Source: Hymenobacter lapidarius (GTDB taxonomy: Bacteria > Bacteroidota > Bacteroidia > Cytophagales > Hymenobacteraceae). From it: a DNA stretch of 64,000 nucleotides. A model generated the notes under the pieces. It was given only the letters and a program-made list of their open reading frames with translations, had not been told where the DNA came from and made no database searches. Below are positions 32,673 to 44,209 of this stretch, piece by piece. Every line of letters begins with the position of its first letter. Positions within the stretch are counted from its first letter, which is position 1. The stretch covers positions 124,001 through 188,000 of the forward strand of contig NZ_MDZB01000098.1 in NCBI RefSeq assembly GCF_001816145.1, in the 5' to 3' direction. A program made the position numbers and the translations under genes.

Positions 32673-35411
32673 TTAGTGGGTTAGAACCACCCGGCCGCTG
32701 TTGGATTTGCTGCCTGTGGTGAGCTTGTAGATGTACGTGCCGGCCGCGAGCTGCGTGCCGTCGAACAATTGCTTATGCACACCAGCGGTTTGCACCTCGT
32801 TGCGCAACGTCTTCACGCGCTGGCCCAGCAGGTTGTAAACGTCCAGACGTACAGCACCGGTTTCGGCCAGGATGTAGGTGAGTACCGTTTGGTTCTGGAA
32901 GGGGTTCGGAGCAGCCTCAATTACTTTAGCCGATTGCGCGGCGCTAGTAGCAGCACTGCCACGAGCAACTTGCACGGCGGGCATGTTCCACTGGTCGTGG
33001 GTGCGGGTCACGAGCACGGCGAAGTCGGCGCGCTTCACTACCTGCGCTGGATTGAACGTGGCGTGCAGCACGGGCTGCAAGTCGTTCGGGCCCTGCGTGA
33101 GGCTGAAGAAGGCGTTCATGATGTTCATGTCGAGTGCCACCTGCACGTAGCCAGCCAGGCCGGCTGGAATCTGGGCCGCGTCGTCTATCGCAATGCGCTG
33201 GCCGCTCACCAGCACCGTTACCGGTGCAGTGGCTTTCAGGGCGTTGTTTTGCAGGCCCAGGCTTTGCACCAGCGAGTAGGCCAGGCTGGCCCGCTGCACA
33301 GCGGCATCAGGCGAGAACACGCCGGGAGCAGTTGCCGTCATCACGCCGTTCTTGGTTTGGGTCTGGTCGCGCAGGGCAGCGCCCTTAGAAATCACCGACT
33401 CGGCCAACAACCGCTGGCTGCTGCTTACGTCGCTGAAGCTCCCCGAGCCGTCGAGGGGCATGAACTGGCGAATGGCCTGGCCCATCATCAGGTAATCGGC
33501 CAGCTGAATGCGGGTAAGGTTGGCATCGGGGGCAAAACCGGAAGCCAGGCCGTCCATCAGGCGCTTGCTCACGGCCAGTTTGATGGAGCCTTCGGCCGGA
33601 TGGCCTACGGCGTCGTTCAGGCCGGTGGTGCCGGTGGCCTGGTTCAGCGAGATGTTACCCGTAACGCTTTCTGGGAAGGCAGCACCCTGCAGGCCTTCGA
33701 GGCGCACCGTCCAGGTGCCGGCCTCAGGCGATACCACGGCCACGGCGCGGCCGGGGCTGGTGGCAAACAGCACCGAGACGCCGGAAGCGAAACGTTTGCC
33801 CGTGGGCGATACCAATACCAGGTTAACCGGGTTGCCGGTTTCGCCCAGCACGCCGCTCACCTTGCAGCTCACTTCCATCGATGTCGTGCCGCTGCTCACG
33901 GCAAAAGTACGGGCGTTGGTAGCAGTGGTGGTCGGGTCGTATTCAATGCTAAAGGTGCTCTTGGCGCTGCTCGTGTTCACGCTGCTCACAAAGGCACGGG
34001 TGGCGTTGGAGAAGGCACCGTAGCCGGGGGCGGCGCGGAAGGCGCGGTCCACAGCGGCGTAAGCGTTTACCATGCCACGGCCCACTTCCCACGACTCGCG
34101 GTTGGGTAGGTTAGTAGCGGTTTCTTCCAGAATGGCTTTCACCTGGTAAGGATTCAGCGCGGGGTTGGCGTCCAGCATCAGGGCCACAATGCCGGCCACG
34201 TGGGGCGCGGCCATGGAGGTGCCGGTGAGGTGGGTGTAGAAAGGGAGCTGGCCAGCAGGAAGGACGGCTACGTCCTTCTGAGTGCTGAGTACACCTACGG
34301 GCGAGGCGGTCCGGGTCGAAATAATATCCGTGCCGGGAGCCGTTACCGTGGGCTCATCGCGCCAGGTGAAGTTTTCGCCGTCCACTGAGAACGTTCCGCC
34401 CACGCCCTTGCGGCCGCGTGACGACGACGGAGCCAGTACACCGGCCTTGTCGGAGTTAGCCACGGCAATTACCCAGGGTGCTTTTTTGTATTTGCCGGTG
34501 ATGGTGCCCGAGCCCGAACCGGAGTTGCCGGCCGAGAACACCACCACGATGTTGCGGTCTACGCAACGCTTGGTGGCCACGGTGATGGGGTCAGCTGGGT
34601 CTACGTTGGTACCGATGTCGCTGGTGGTACCGAAGGAGTTGGTGATAACCCGGATATTGTAGCGGAACTGGTTCACCAAGGCGTAGTCGAACGCGCCGAT
34701 AACATCGAGTATGAACAGGCCGGCACCGGTGCCGTAGCCCACGATGCTGGCACCGGGTGCCACGCCGGCATGCTGGCCGTTGGAGGCTGCGCCGGTGGCA
34801 CCGGCAATGCCGGCCACGTGCGTGCCGTGGCCACCGCTCTGGTCGGTATTAGCAATGTCTTCGAGGTAGGTAACGGGCAGCATGCCGTTCTGTGCGTTGA
34901 GGTTGCTGGTACCCAGCACGTTCTGCTTCAGATTGGCGCCTAGCTTCAGGTCGGGGTGCGTGCCGTCCACGCCGCTATCGTTCACTACCAGGCCAATGCC
35001 GGTGCCGGCTACTGGCAGGCCGCCGTTGCGCTGCGTAAAGCTGCTCTCGTTCCGCACGCGCCGGGCGCCAGTGAGGTGCGTGGCGCCTTCGTTCTCTAGG
35101 CTCAGCGAGCGGTTGAGGTACAGCGACAGCACGTTGGGGGAAGCAGCCAGCTGGGCAATCTGGGCATCGGTGGCAAGCACGCCGGCAATGGGCAACTCGC
35201 GCAGCGTCCGGCCATTAATAATGCCGAGGCCGCTGAGGGTTTGCAGGGCTGCGGCCGATGGCGCGCCTGCTCCCTTGAACGTAACAATCACCTGCCGTAA
35301 CTCGGCGCCGCCCACCATGGCTGCTTGCAGTTGAGGGTCGAGGAGGGCCTGCGCTTGGAGCGTCACCGCGCTGCTCGCGGAGAGCAACATCAGTAGTAGG
35401 GTTTTCTTCAT
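32673..35411 (-). CDS. T9SS-exported subtilisin-like protease (S8) with SLH-like repeats
   Basis: A 912-residue secreted serine protease. The signal peptide is MKKTLLLMLLSASSAVTLQA. An inhibitor-I9-like propeptide covers about residues 25-100. The S8 domain has Asp145 (VVNDSGVDG), His195 (GGHGTHVAG) and Ser399 (GTSMAAPHVAG). A beta-sandwich P-domain-like region follows. Three SLH-like repeats then appear (around EGSIKLAVSKRLMDGL.SGFAPDANLTRIQLA, FSDVSSSQRLLAESVI and NIMNAFF...FNPAQVVKRADFAVL). The last 80 residues (APNPFQNQTVLTYIL to KLTTGS...VVLTH) are a T9SS type A sorting domain. It is a single-gene unit before an AT-rich region. Confidence 0.92.
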   Translation of the reverse strand: MKKTLLLMLLSASSAVTLQAQALLDPQLQAAMVGGAELRQVIVTFKGAGAPSAAALQTLSGLGIINGRTLRELPIAGVLATDAQIAQLAASPNVLSLYLNRSLSLENEGATHLTGARRVRNESSFTQRNGGLPVAGTGIGLVVNDSGVDGTHPDLKLGANLKQNVLGTSNLNAQNGMLPVTYLEDIANTDQSGGHGTHVAGIAGATGAASNGQHAGVAPGASIVGYGTGAGLFILDVIGAFDYALVNQFRYNIRVITNSFGTTSDIGTNVDPADPITVATKRCVDRNIVVVFSAGNSGSGSGTITGKYKKAPWVIAVANSDKAGVLAPSSSRGRKGVGGTFSVDGENFTWRDEPTVTAPGTDIISTRTASPVGVLSTQKDVAVLPAGQLPFYTHLTGTSMAAPHVAGIVALMLDANPALNPYQVKAILEETATNLPNRESWEVGRGMVNAYAAVDRAFRAAPGYGAFSNATRAFVSSVNTSSAKSTFSIEYDPTTTATNARTFAVSSGTTSMEVSCKVSGVLGETGNPVNLVLVSPTGKRFASGVSVLFATSPGRAVAVVSPEAGTWTVRLEGLQGAAFPESVTGNISLNQATGTTGLNDAVGHPAEGSIKLAVSKRLMDGLASGFAPDANLTRIQLADYLMMGQAIRQFMPLDGSGSFSDVSSSQRLLAESVISKGAALRDQTQTKNGVMTATAPGVFSPDAAVQRASLAYSLVQSLGLQNNALKATAPVTVLVSGQRIAIDDAAQIPAGLAGYVQVALDMNIMNAFFSLTQGPNDLQPVLHATFNPAQVVKRADFAVLVTRTHDQWNMPAVQVARGSAATSAAQSAKVIEAAPNPFQNQTVLTYILAETGAVRLDVYNLLGQRVKTLRNEVQTAGVHKQLFDGTQLAAGTYIYKLTTGSKSNSGRVVLTH

Positions 35412-36003
35412 CGTTTAAAAAAGCTTGTTTTTATAAAGAGTGAGAAATGATGACGAAACCTACGGAAGGACTGTAAAAACAGATTGCCAAATTTTTAATA
35501 ATGTTGCTACATAAGTTCGTTTCCATAAAAATATTAGCGCGATTTCTTCATTTTTCAACATCAATTTCATTGAATATATTATGTAAGTCGTCCTTGTTTT
35601 AGGTTTTTTTTAGTCGTTCAAAAATCCACAAAAAGGCCTTTTTTGGCTTATTAAGGCCCGAATAGCTGAGCTAATTGACCCTCTTTGCGGTGGTTTCGAC
35701 AATCGATTTGAAAAGAATTGAGTCATTATCAAATTAATAATTCGAGTTGACCCATTCGTTCAAGTATTGGCCCTGCCTTTGGGGGTGGCGGGCCCGTGCT
35801 TTTCCCAGTCCCTACGCCGCGTAGCCAACACGCGCGGCATCATCATAAGCACCTGGTTGGTGCGGGGAATTGGAGCCTTTTGGGGAAACGATAGCCGGGA
35901 CGGGCGTTGGTGCCTCGTACTTTTGCCCTGCTCTGGCGGGCAGCCGGGCTTCCCGTGCGGTGCCGCCTACTTTCGTGCCGGCTCCGGCCTATTCTGCTCT
36001 CTT
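35412..36003. other. AT-rich intergenic region, 592 bases
   Basis: The stretch 35440-35770 is clearly AT-rich compared with its surroundings and has no credible coding frame. It should hold the promoter of the divergent subtilase gene. On the plus strand a perfect -7 match, TACTTTTG, lies at 35918-35925, but no -33 box is in place. Open frames running through 35767-36003 have non-native composition. Confidence 0.5.
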
Positions 36004-36258
36004 ATGCGCCACGTTGCCGATATTCCCCATCCCGCAGTCAAAATCACGCTTCTGGCCTGGAACGGCAAGTTCCTGCTGAAGCTGGAGCAGGGCAACCTGG
36101 AGCAGACCTACAAAGTGGCCGAGCTCGACCTGCTCACCGGCACCGACGCCGAAGTGCGTGAACTGCTGGACGAGGAGTTTCTGGCCGGTGCCATTGAGCG
36201 TTTTCAGGCCATGCGCGCCGATTTGCAGGCCGCTTTCGACCGCCACGAGTTACGTTAA
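36004..36258 (+). CDS. Small conserved-looking hypothetical protein
   Basis: An 84-residue soluble protein starting MRHVADIPHPAVKITLLAWNGKFLLKLEQGNLEQTYKV. The N-terminal half looks like a beta hairpin pair and the C-terminal half like two helices (DAEVRELLDEEFLAGAIERFQAMRADLQAAF). A longer upstream in-frame extension exists but is not protein-like. It lies 24 bases before the next gene, so the two are probably in one operon. No function can be assigned. Confidence 0.7.
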   Translation: MRHVADIPHPAVKITLLAWNGKFLLKLEQGNLEQTYKVAELDLLTGTDAEVRELLDEEFLAGAIERFQAMRADLQAAFDRHELR

Positions 36259-36282
36259 GGCCAATCTATTTCCCCATTTGTG

Positions 36283-37011
36283 ATGCAAAAACTAGTTGTC
36301 CTGCTGCTCGCCCTCACGGGTTTTCTGGCGGCGGCCCCGGCCACGGCCCAGCTCTACGACGTGCGCGCCAGCGAAGTGAGCTACAATAAAGGCCCGCGCC
36401 CGGCGGTGAAAGTGCAGGTAGACGGCAAGGCCTCCGACGTGCGCGACTTCCTGCAAAGCTGGATGAAAAGCAGCTACAACATCAAATTTAAGGGCGGCGG
36501 GGTGCTGGGCCTTGGCAAGAGCGACGTGCTGGTGGCCCGCCAAACCCCGGCCAGCACTGTGTCGGGCAAGCTCGTGGACATCTACGCCAGCGTGGTAGCG
36601 CCCGCCGATACCATTACCGAAGTGGCGTTGTTCGGTGGGTTTGATGACAATACGTTTTTCGACCCCGACAAAACCGCCACCGAATACAACGCCCTGCGCA
36701 CCATTGCGCAGAGCTTTGCCAGCGCCGCCCGCCTCAAGGCCTACCGCGACCAGGTAACCGAGGCTGAAAAAAAGCTCAAAACCGCCGAGAAAGAAAAAGA
36801 CAAGCTCGAAAAGAACCGAAACTACCTGCGCAGCAACACCGCCTCCAACCTGTCACGCATCGAAGACTTGAAGAAGAAAAACGCCGAAAACCTCATTCAG
36901 TCACGTTCCGACTCGGTTTCGCTGATATCGAACGGGCTGCTGCTGGAGCAAAGCCGGGTGCTCCTGCAGCGCCGCCGCGACCAGCTCTCCACGCTCGACC
37001 GCAAAAACTAG
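36283..37011 (+). CDS. Exported coiled-coil hypothetical protein
   Basis: A 242-residue protein with a signal peptide (LVVLLLALTGFLAAAPATAQ). Residues 25-135 form a mostly beta domain. A long basic/acidic coiled coil follows (about 145-200: AYRDQVTEAEKKLKTAEKEKDKLEKNRNYLRSN), then a second helix. The ATG at 36283 directly follows an in-frame GTG at 36280 and is preferred. It is 25 bases from the SHOCT-type gene downstream, so a three-gene operon 36004-37842 is likely. The family is not recognised. Confidence 0.7.
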   Translation: MQKLVVLLLALTGFLAAAPATAQLYDVRASEVSYNKGPRPAVKVQVDGKASDVRDFLQSWMKSSYNIKFKGGGVLGLGKSDVLVARQTPASTVSGKLVDIYASVVAPADTITEVALFGGFDDNTFFDPDKTATEYNALRTIAQSFASAARLKAYRDQVTEAEKKLKTAEKEKDKLEKNRNYLRSNTASNLSRIEDLKKKNAENLIQSRSDSVSLISNGLLLEQSRVLLQRRRDQLSTLDRKN

Positions 37012-37036
37012 CCCCGCCGCCGGCCGTACTCAGGTC

Positions 37037-37842
37037 ATGGACAACCCCACGTCGCCCCTCGAAACCCTGCGCCAGCTCAAGGAAATGCTGGATGCGGGCG
37101 CCCTCACGCCCACTGAGTTTGAGGCCCTGAAGCAGCGACTGCTATTCACGGACCCGCCCACTCCCCCGGCCCCGCCGCCGCCGAGCCCGCCCCGGCGGCC
37201 CCGTTTAGTACGCCCGAGCCCATTGTTCCGGCAGCACCCGTGCCACCCGCTGTTTCAGCCCCGCCGCCCGTTTTCACACCCGCGTCGCCCTTCAGCGAGC
37301 AGCATCCCGTGGTAGAAGACGTGCCCCAGCACTTCACCCCGAGCGGCAGCGCTGCCCCGCCGGTAGGCCCGCCCTGGGCAGGGGAGGAGCTGAGCAACGA
37401 GGTACCGCCGAGAAGCTTTGCCGTGCCGCCCGCCGCTCCTGCGCCCGATGCAGATGCCGGCTGGGTTACGAGCGAGTTTCCGGAGTCGGCCTCCCCGGCG
37501 GCCCGCAGCCCGCTGGCGCTCATCTTGTCCATTGGCGGCTTGCTGGCGCTGCTGGCCCTGGTGGTGTACCTGTCTATGAACCGCCCGCCCTCCGAGCGCC
37601 TCACCAGCACCAGCCAGACCGCCGCCGATTCGGTAGCCGCTACCATAGAGGTAGGGCCCCAGGCCGAGCCCCTGCCGCAAACCGAAGCAGTGCCCGAAAC
37701 CATTCGGGTGGTGCCCACTAACCCGGCCCCCATGGTGCTGGAGCGTCCCACCGCTTCCGTTCGCGACTCGGCTGCTGCCCCGGCTCCGGTGCCAAACGCA
37801 ACGTCTGCCCCCATCAGGCCCGATTCGACGCGAAATCCCTAG
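37037..37842 (+). pseudogene. SHOCT-domain membrane protein, apparently frameshifted
   Basis: The first frame begins MDNPTSPLETLRQLKEMLDAGALTPTEFEALKQRLL, a SHOCT-like segment at residues 8-36, and then becomes an unnatural Pro/Arg run ending at 37315. In the frame one base earlier, the same DNA reads PGPAAAEPAPAAPFSTPEPIVP and continues to a transmembrane helix (LALILSIGGLLALLALVVYLS) and an acidic Pro-rich tail ending at 37842. One missing base in the C-rich stretch 37160-37180 explains both. The intact product would be about 268 residues with a single membrane span. The second half might instead start at a GTG at 37240 as a separate gene, but that would leave an orphan SHOCT peptide. Confidence 0.7.
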
Positions 37843-37908
37843 ACTCTGGCTCCAGCAAGCTTGTTGGGCAGCACTTATTCAACGCGCCGGCCCAGTGGCC
37901 GTATGCTA

Positions 37909-37937
37909 AGTCCCGGCTGGTAACAGCCGGGACTTTT
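37909..37937 (+). terminator. Rho-independent terminator after the SHOCT-type gene
   Basis: AAGTCCCGGCTG pairs with CAGCCGGGACTT around a GTAA loop, followed by TTTTCG. Confidence 0.88.
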
Positions 37938-37964
37938 TCGTTTCCTTTCCACCACCCCTGCCCC

Positions 37965-39125
37965 ATGCCGGTTACTCTGTACCACTCTTCCCGGATTTCG
38001 GCCGTGCTGGCCGCCGCCGGCCTCTTGCTCGGCAGCTGCTCCTCGCCCGGCAACGAATCGCAAAGCATTGCCGCGGCCGCCGGCCCGGCCACACCCACGT
38101 CGCCGCTGCAGGTAGTGGCCGAGTTCACCGGTCCTCAGATGGTGGGCGTGGCCGTAGCGCCCGGCGGCAAAATCTTCGCCTGCTTTCCGCGCTGGGACTA
38201 CAACCCCGTGTACCCCGTTGCCGTGGTGGGCCCCAACAACACGCTCATCCCGTATCCGGATGCCAGCTGGTGCACCTGGACCGACGCCGTGAAGAACGAG
38301 CCCCAAAAGCACTGGATTTGCCCCCAGAGCGTATTCGCCGACAAAGCAGGCATGGTGTGGGTGCTCGACCCCGCCTCGCCCGGCTTTCAGGGCACCGTGC
38401 CCGGCGGCCCCAAACTGGTGAAAACCGACCCCAAAACCGGCCAGGTGCTGCTCATTATTCCGTTTCCCGCCAGCGTGGCGCCCAGCAAGTCCTACCTCAA
38501 CGATGTGCGGATTGACCTGCAGAACAACTACGCCTACATCACCGATTCGGGCACTGGTGCCCTCGTGGTGGTCGATTTGAAGACCAGCAAATCCCGCAGC
38601 CTGCTCGGCAGCCACCCATCAACCAAAGCTGAGCAGGGCTTGGTCGTGAAAGCCGAGGACCATCCCATGGTTGACGCCCAGGGCAAGCCCGCCCAGTTCA
38701 ACGCCGACGGCATTGCCCTGAGCACCGACAACGCCTATCTGTACTACTGCCCGCTCACGGGGCACACCCTGTACCGCATCAAAACGGCCGCTCTGCGCGA
38801 CGCCTCCCTCAGCGAGGCCCAACTGGCCCAGCAAGTAGAAACCGTGGGCAAAATTCCTGCCTCGGACGGCCTGGAAATCGACGCTGCTAATAATGTCTAC
38901 ATCACCTCCTTCGAGCAGAGTGCCCTGCTGCGCCGCACACCCGCCGGGCGCATCGAAACCGTGGCCAAGGACGCCCGCCTGCAGTGGCCCGATACGTACA
39001 GCTTCGCCGCCGACGGCAACCTGTACGTGGCCAACTCGGCCATTCACAAAATGCCCACTTGGAACAAAGGCGTGGAGCAGCCCCACGAGCCCTTCCGCAT
39101 CTTTAAAATGGCGCTTCCCAAGTAA
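37965..39125 (+). CDS. Lipoprotein of the major royal jelly protein / L-dopachrome tautomerase-related family
   Basis: A 386-residue lipoprotein with the lipobox LLLGSCSS (Cys25). The body is a six-bladed propeller of the MRJP/yellow family: MVGVAVAPGGKIFACFPRWD, NPVYPVAVV, KSYLNDVRIDLQNNYAYITDSGTGALVVVDL, FNADGIALSTDNAYLYYCPLTGHTLYRI and DTYSFAADGNLYVANS. Bacterial members are related to SMP-30 lactonases; the reaction is not known. It is flanked by terminators on both sides and is therefore monocistronic. Confidence 0.87.
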   Translation: MPVTLYHSSRISAVLAAAGLLLGSCSSPGNESQSIAAAAGPATPTSPLQVVAEFTGPQMVGVAVAPGGKIFACFPRWDYNPVYPVAVVGPNNTLIPYPDASWCTWTDAVKNEPQKHWICPQSVFADKAGMVWVLDPASPGFQGTVPGGPKLVKTDPKTGQVLLIIPFPASVAPSKSYLNDVRIDLQNNYAYITDSGTGALVVVDLKTSKSRSLLGSHPSTKAEQGLVVKAEDHPMVDAQGKPAQFNADGIALSTDNAYLYYCPLTGHTLYRIKTAALRDASLSEAQLAQQVETVGKIPASDGLEIDAANNVYITSFEQSALLRRTPAGRIETVAKDARLQWPDTYSFAADGNLYVANSAIHKMPTWNKGVEQPHEPFRIFKMALPK

Positions 39126-39146
39126 AACCCCGGAGCTGTGGGCATC

Positions 39147-39181
39147 AAAAAAGCCGTGCCATAAAGTGGCGCGGCTTTTTT
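39147..39181. terminator. Terminator between MRJP-type and 3D-domain genes
   Basis: AAAAAAGCCGTGCCA pairs with TGGCGCGGCTTTTTT. With A and T runs on both sides it can end both converging transcripts. Confidence 0.9.
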
Positions 39182-39206
39182 GAGGTAGCTGATATGATAA
39201 ATATAA

Positions 39207-39746
39207 TTACTCGAATGCCACTTTCTGGATTTTTACGCCTTTGGTAAAAACGTCCAGGTTTTCGCTGGTGTGGGCCAGAATATCCATGCAGTGGCGGTGC
39301 CGCTGATTCATGGTATCGTGGACGGTGTACACCCCATCTAGCTTTTTGGAGATGCCGGAGACGCGCACGGTGTCACCGAAATCAAATCCTCCACCCCAAC
39401 GCTTCAGCAAATCGCGCGACAGGGCCATCCAGCGCTTTTTGGTTCCGTAGTGGGGCTTAATCAGGGAGTTGTCGGCCGTCACGAATGGCTCGTCGTCGGT
39501 TTGTCCCGGTACTGCCTCGTAAATGGTGGCCGTCACGCGGTAGGTGGGGCTCTGGGCAACGTACTCTTTTGACTTGTTAACTTTTGATTTGGCTACCCGG
39601 CGCTCGGCGGGGCGGCTCACTTCCAGCGGCGTAATAAACTTAACCAGACCGGATGCTTCGTTAGTGGCTGGTGAGGAGGAGAAAAGTGGGGCTGTTAACG
39701 CGGAGGCTGCTAAAAGGATGTCTAAAAATAACTGTACAGAACTCAT
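39207..39746 (-). CDS. Exported 3D/RlpA-like double-psi beta-barrel protein
   Basis: A 179-residue protein with an N-terminal hydrophobic segment (VQLFLDILLAASALTAPLF). The C-terminal 110 residues form a 3D-type double-psi beta-barrel: YRVTATIYEAVPGQTDDEPFVTADNS, WMALSRDLL, FGDTVRVSG and DGVYTVHDTMNQRHRHCMDIL. The three-aspartate core (TADNS, TVHDT, CMDIL) is visible. Such domains occur in cell-wall lytic enzymes. It has its own promoter region and no partner gene. Confidence 0.78.
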   Translation of the reverse strand: MSSVQLFLDILLAASALTAPLFSSSPATNEASGLVKFITPLEVSRPAERRVAKSKVNKSKEYVAQSPTYRVTATIYEAVPGQTDDEPFVTADNSLIKPHYGTKKRWMALSRDLLKRWGGGFDFGDTVRVSGISKKLDGVYTVHDTMNQRHRHCMDILAHTSENLDVFTKGVKIQKVAFE

Positions 39747-40189
39747 TAAATAGGATTTCGTTCATCCGCCATTCTTCGCCTGGCAGTATGGGCGTCCCCG
39801 GTTTTTGTTTCTGGGGAAAGATTTAACGATTAGGCAGATAGATAAGTTTTCTGAAAATAAATTATCCAGTTAGAAGGCGTCTCAGGTGCTCCATGGGGCT
39901 ATAATAATTGAAATTTTACAGCACGAATAGAAGAAATGGCTGAGTTTATCGGCGTGGCGCGCCTTATTAAAATAATGGCGAATTATATTATCTCAGCCCG
40001 CCCACGTAAGGAGTATCCTCAACCCTCTTATCAATTTTCAATAAATTGGCCAGCCAACCTGATTTGAGGCTTAAATCCAAAGAATGTAATGCGTTTGATT
40101 AGCAAGTGTATTCGTTTACCCGAATTTAGGTTTTTGCTTGGCATTTAAGCCCACTACATTTACGCAGCCCTATCCACCCTGATTCTCAC
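39747..40189. other. AT-rich intergenic region between divergent genes, 443 bases
   Basis: Between the 3D-domain gene (leftward) and sucA (rightward). The sequence is AT-rich with no credible reading frame. It contains the probable sucA promoter near 40133-40162 and must contain the promoter of the divergent gene. Confidence 0.6.
40133..40162 (+). promoter_or_regulatory. Candidate sucA promoter
   Basis: TTTG at 40133-40136, an 18-base spacer and TACATTTA at 40155-40162 fit the Bacteroidota TTTG/TANNTTTG promoter with one mismatch. It lies 27 bases before the ATG. Confidence 0.5.
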
Positions 40190-43108
<2,919 letters not shown>

Positions 43109-43206
43109 CGAAGTACGGTAAGCTTTAGCTTGCCCTATCAACGACTCTACAACCTCGCGGCTCATTCCCCAACGGCCCTCCGGTGGCAGCTAAATCTTTC
43201 CTCACT

Positions 43207-43530
43207 ATGATAACCGAAGCTCAGATTCAAGCCGTGGTGCAGCGCATCGTTGAAGGCTACGCGCCCGACCGGATAATCCTGTTCGGCTCGTATGCTTACG
43301 GGGTGCCGAACGAGGACTCGGATTTAGACCTGCTCATCATCAAGCAGGGGGCTGAAAAAAAAACCGTTGAGCGGGATTTAACTATTCGCCATTTGCTTTG
43401 GGGAGGCGAAATGCCCCCGATGGACATCCTTGTTAGAACTCCCCGCGAGCTTCGCGACGCAGTGGCGCAGGTTTACACCATTGAAGCCGAAGCCGTGCAA
43501 AAAGGCCGAATTCTATATGCAGCAGCCTAA
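43207..43530 (+). CDS. MNT-family nucleotidyltransferase (antitoxin, MntA-like)
   Basis: A 107-residue minimal nucleotidyltransferase. The active site is FGSYAYGVPNEDSDLDLL, with Gly27-Ser28 and the metal-binding Asp39 and Asp41. In the related MntA-HepT systems the MNT protein adenylylates and silences the HEPN toxin. The ATG at 43207 is preferred to a GTG at 43183. The downstream HEPN gene overlaps it by 14 bases, typical of these pairs. Confidence 0.85.
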   Translation: MITEAQIQAVVQRIVEGYAPDRIILFGSYAYGVPNEDSDLDLLIIKQGAEKKTVERDLTIRHLLWGGEMPPMDILVRTPRELRDAVAQVYTIEAEAVQKGRILYAAA

Positions 43531-43924
43531 AACACCCGCGCAAATGCGGGTACATACTTTTCTGCGAACGGCTGACCGCGACATGGAAACAGCCGAAACG
43601 CTGGCTCAGCATTCGCCCCACCTTTACGAGAGCATCGGCTTCAGCTGTCAGCAGGCGGCCGAAAAATATTTGAAGGCAGCACTACTATTATACGGTCTGC
43701 CCGCGCCGTTTATTCACGACCTGACCAGCCTGGCCACCGGTTTGGCTACGCAAGTTGTGTTCGACCAAGACGATGTTTCGGCTGCCACGATTCTCACTGC
43801 CTTTGCAGTAAAGTGGCGCTACGAACACGACGACGCGCCTGATTTCGCCGTGGCCGACCTATTAGCCATGGCGCACCGGTTCCGCGCCAAGCTGCGCCCC
43901 TTGGCCGTAGCTTTTCTGACATAA
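43517..43924 (+). CDS. HEPN-domain protein (toxin partner of the MNT protein)
   Basis: A 135-residue all-helical HEPN protein of the PF05168 kind. The core is MRVHTFLRTADRDMETAETLAQHSPHLYESIGFSCQQAAEKYLKAALL, with the conserved QQAAEKYLKA helix. KWRYEHDDAPDF in the C-terminal part occupies the place of the RYP/RxxxxH region. The gene starts inside the MNT gene at 43517, so the pair is co-translated. It may be a toxin or a nucleotide-handling partner; RNase activity is inferred from the family. Confidence 0.82.
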   Translation: MQQPKTPAQMRVHTFLRTADRDMETAETLAQHSPHLYESIGFSCQQAAEKYLKAALLLYGLPAPFIHDLTSLATGLATQVVFDQDDVSAATILTAFAVKWRYEHDDAPDFAVADLLAMAHRFRAKLRPLAVAFLT

Positions 43925-43956
43925 TTCTTCTTCACGTTTCTTACGTTTAGCACCTC

Positions 43957-44209
43957 ATGCCCCTCGAAATCAAAATTCCCGCCGTTGGCGAATCCATTAC
44001 CGAAGTCACCATCGCGAAGTGGCTCAAGCAGGACGGCGACGCCGTGAAGCGTGACGAAGTCATTGCCGAGCTGGAGTCGGACAAGGCCACGTTTGAGCTG
44101 CCCGCCGAAGCCGACGGCATCCTGAAAATCCGCGTAGCCGAAGGCGAAACCATCGGCATCGGCACCATCATCGCCGACCTGGATAGCGCAACCGGCAACG
44201 GTGCGGAAA
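43957..44209 (+). pseudogene. odhB: odhB (2-oxoglutarate dehydrogenase E2) 5' fragment: lipoyl domain only
   Basis: The first 75-80 codons encode a complete lipoyl domain: MPLEIKIPAVGESITEVTIAKWL, then VIAELESDKATFELPAEADG with the lipoylated lysine in ESDKA, and GETIGIGTIIADLD. After this the sequence becomes the antisense of a convergent lipoprotein gene. The E1/E3-binding domain and the catalytic acyltransferase domain (about 330 residues) are absent. A -7-like TACGTTTA lies just upstream. Either odhB has been cut by a deletion or inversion, or the assembly joins unrelated sequences here. Confidence 0.8.

Noticed and set aside
43819-44209. C-terminal 130 residues of the literal lipoprotein frame
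   Set aside because: They are the antisense of odhB and HEPN sequence; the KFPYTAPKS ending with a stop at 44210 fits the family much better.
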